Source: Hydrogenophaga intermedia
GTDB lineage: Bacteria; Pseudomonadota; Gammaproteobacteria; Burkholderiales; Burkholderiaceae_C
Length of the DNA stretch: 6,385 nt
Assembly (NCBI GenBank): GCA_945869245.1
Contig: CAMBOY010000185.1
Coordinates: 1-6,385, forward strand
Reading direction: 5' to 3'
The translations under genes were made by a program, and so were the position numbers. Positions 5,615 to 6,385 of the stretch are shown here, piece by piece (position 1 is the stretch's first letter; each line of letters begins with the position of its first letter). Below the pieces are notes generated by a model. The model was not told the DNA's origin and made no database searches. It saw nothing but the letters and a program-made list of their open reading frames with translations.

Positions 5615-5658
5615 TTGATACGCGATACAGTCAAACACCAATACACTGCTGGTATCAA
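5615..5658. promoter_or_regulatory. Inverted repeat TTGATAC...GTATCAA framing putative promoter of the HTH gene
   Basis: TTGATAC (5615-5621) and its exact reverse complement GTATCAA (5652-5658) enclose 30 bp that include a second GATAC (5625-5629) and the -10-like TACAGT and TACACT. The right arm ends 12 bp before the regulator's ATG. The arrangement suits an operator overlapping the promoter, for example autoregulation by the adjacent XRE-type protein, but the arms are only 7 bp and no binding is demonstrated. Confidence 0.35.
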
Positions 5659-5670
5659 AAAACGCCACCT

Positions 5671-6385
5671 ATGAGCACCACCTCCGATCTGGTCACGGCG
5701 ATCAAAAAAGAACTCAAAGCACTCAGCATGACCTACGCCGACCTGGCGCAAGCGCTGGGCATGGCCGAGTCGAGTGTGAAACGCATGCTGGCCAAAGGCG
5801 ATATGTCGCTGGCGCGGGTGGACGAGATCTGCCGGGCGATGAAGCTGGACTTTGCCGAACTGGCGCGCCGCGTGGCCGACACGCAGCACTTGCTGCAGCA
5901 GCTGCGACCCGAACAAGAACGCGCGGTGGTGGCCGACAAACAACTGCTGCTGGTGGCCATTTGTGTGCTGAGCCAATGGACGCTGGAGCAAATGACCGGC
6001 GCCTACCGTCTGAGCGAGGCCGAGGCGGTGAAGGCGCTGGTGCAGCTCGACCGCATCGGCATCATCGAATTGCGCCCGCTCAACCGCTACCGGCTCAAGC
6101 TGGCCAAAACCTTCCGCTGGCTGCCGCATGGCCCGGTGATGACCTATTTTCGCGAGCACGCACTGCTGGACTACTTTGGCGGTGGGTTCGACGGCGAGGC
6201 CGAAGGCCTGATGCTGGTGCACGGCTCGGTGAGCCGGTCGGTGGCCCCAGCGTTTATGGACCGGCTGCAGCGGGTGGCGCAAGACTTTGCCCAGCAGCAC
6301 CAAGCCGACCAGAAACTGGCCGACAAAGACCGCGAGGGCTACACCTTGGTGCTGGCGATGCGCAGCTGGGAATTCGAAGCCTTTG
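5671..6385 (+). CDS. XRE/Cro-type helix-turn-helix transcriptional regulator (partial, runs off the right edge)
   Basis: Open from ATG 5671 to the window end, 238 codons with no stop. Residues about 5-68 form an XRE-like HTH: TYADLAQALGMAESSVKRML (21-40) holds the two DNA-contacting helices, followed by DEICRAMKLDFAELARR. A helical linker (about 72-90) leads to a region (about 92-145) whose sequence LSEAEAVKALVQLDRIGIIE suggests a second, winged-helix-like fold; that is my inference from the pattern, not a recognised family match. The following region (about 150-238) is unassigned and could sense a ligand. The start has no Shine-Dalgarno sequence (CGCCACCT precedes it), but the HTH would be incomplete from any later ATG. 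It is divergent from lplT-plsC across 290 bp, so it may control that gene, itself, or both. Its targets are not known. Confidence 0.85.
   Translation, partial: MSTTSDLVTAIKKELKALSMTYADLAQALGMAESSVKRMLAKGDMSLARVDEICRAMKLDFAELARRVADTQHLLQQLRPEQERAVVADKQLLLVAICVLSQWTLEQMTGAYRLSEAEAVKALVQLDRIGIIELRPLNRYRLKLAKTFRWLPHGPVMTYFREHALLDYFGGGFDGEAEGLMLVHGSVSRSVAPAFMDRLQRVAQDFAQQHQADQKLADKDREGYTLVLAMRSWEFEAF

Larger units (their letters stand above)
5381..5670. promoter_or_regulatory. 290-bp divergent intergenic region between lplT-plsC and the HTH regulator
   Basis: No credible gene lies here; frames crossing it on the minus strand are extensions of readings opposite neighbouring genes. It contains the symmetric AAAAGTCTTTT (5386-5396) just upstream of the fusion gene start, an inverted repeat GCACAA/TTGTGC (5418-5438), a 14-bp palindrome (5446-5459), two 9-bp tandem CCAAGCGG-containing units (5474-5490), a G-run cluster (5505-5537) and, close to the regulator, -10-like TACAGT (5626-5631) and TACACT (5642-5647) within an inverted repeat. 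TTGATA (5615-5620) is a good -35 match but is 21 bp from TACACT, longer than ideal. It probably carries promoters for both flanking genes, but I cannot assign start sites. Confidence 0.5.

Noticed and set aside
5377..6303. 308-residue minus-strand open frame opposite the HTH gene and crossing the intergenic region
   Set aside because: Composition looks like an antisense shadow, with no recognisable domain, and the plus-strand frame encodes a good HTH protein with proper codon bias.

Overview
The window is GC-rich bacterial chromosome. Codon use is strongly GC3-biased (CTG, GTG, GCC and CGC dominate), spacing is compact, and the protein types are those of a betaproteobacterium. The best fit is Burkholderiales, family Comamonadaceae; this rests on overall style and remembered family resemblance, not on a search. 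There is no rRNA, tRNA, CRISPR array, insertion sequence or phage gene.

Layout, left to right. (1) Positions 2-88 (+) look like the last codons of a gene entering from the left. They overlap tail to tail with (2) a small lipoprotein gene on the minus strand (66-539). (3) An AT-richer divergent intergenic region (540-757) separates it from a plus-strand run of three membrane-protein genes: a YiaA/YiaB-type protein with an internal duplication (758-1207), a 12-TM major facilitator transporter (1248-2411) and a 10-TM EamA/DMT-type exporter (2482-3372). (4) Converging on that run is a long minus-strand gene (3437-5380) fusing an LplT-like lysophospholipid flippase to a PlsC-type acyltransferase. 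The 64-bp gap between the convergent genes holds a two-part stem-loop. (5) A 290-bp divergent region (5381-5670) carries a 14-bp palindrome, a G-run cluster able to form a G-quadruplex, and an inverted repeat next to (6) a plus-strand XRE-type HTH regulator (5671 to the window edge, incomplete).

Functionally, the fusion is the best understood gene. It should bring lysophospholipid to the cytoplasmic face of the inner membrane and re-acylate it there. The three plus-strand membrane proteins have no deducible substrates and may simply be adjacent. The HTH regulator is divergent from the phospholipid-repair gene and could control it, itself, or both.

I found no coherent undescribed multi-gene system. 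The points worth a second look are mostly regulatory: -10-like hexamers placed so that two transporter mRNAs could be leaderless, a GNRA-capped hairpin between yiaA and the MFS gene, the G-quadruplex/poly-G tract, and the operator-like repeat before the regulator. The conserved but unassigned C-terminal region of the lipoprotein is also of interest.
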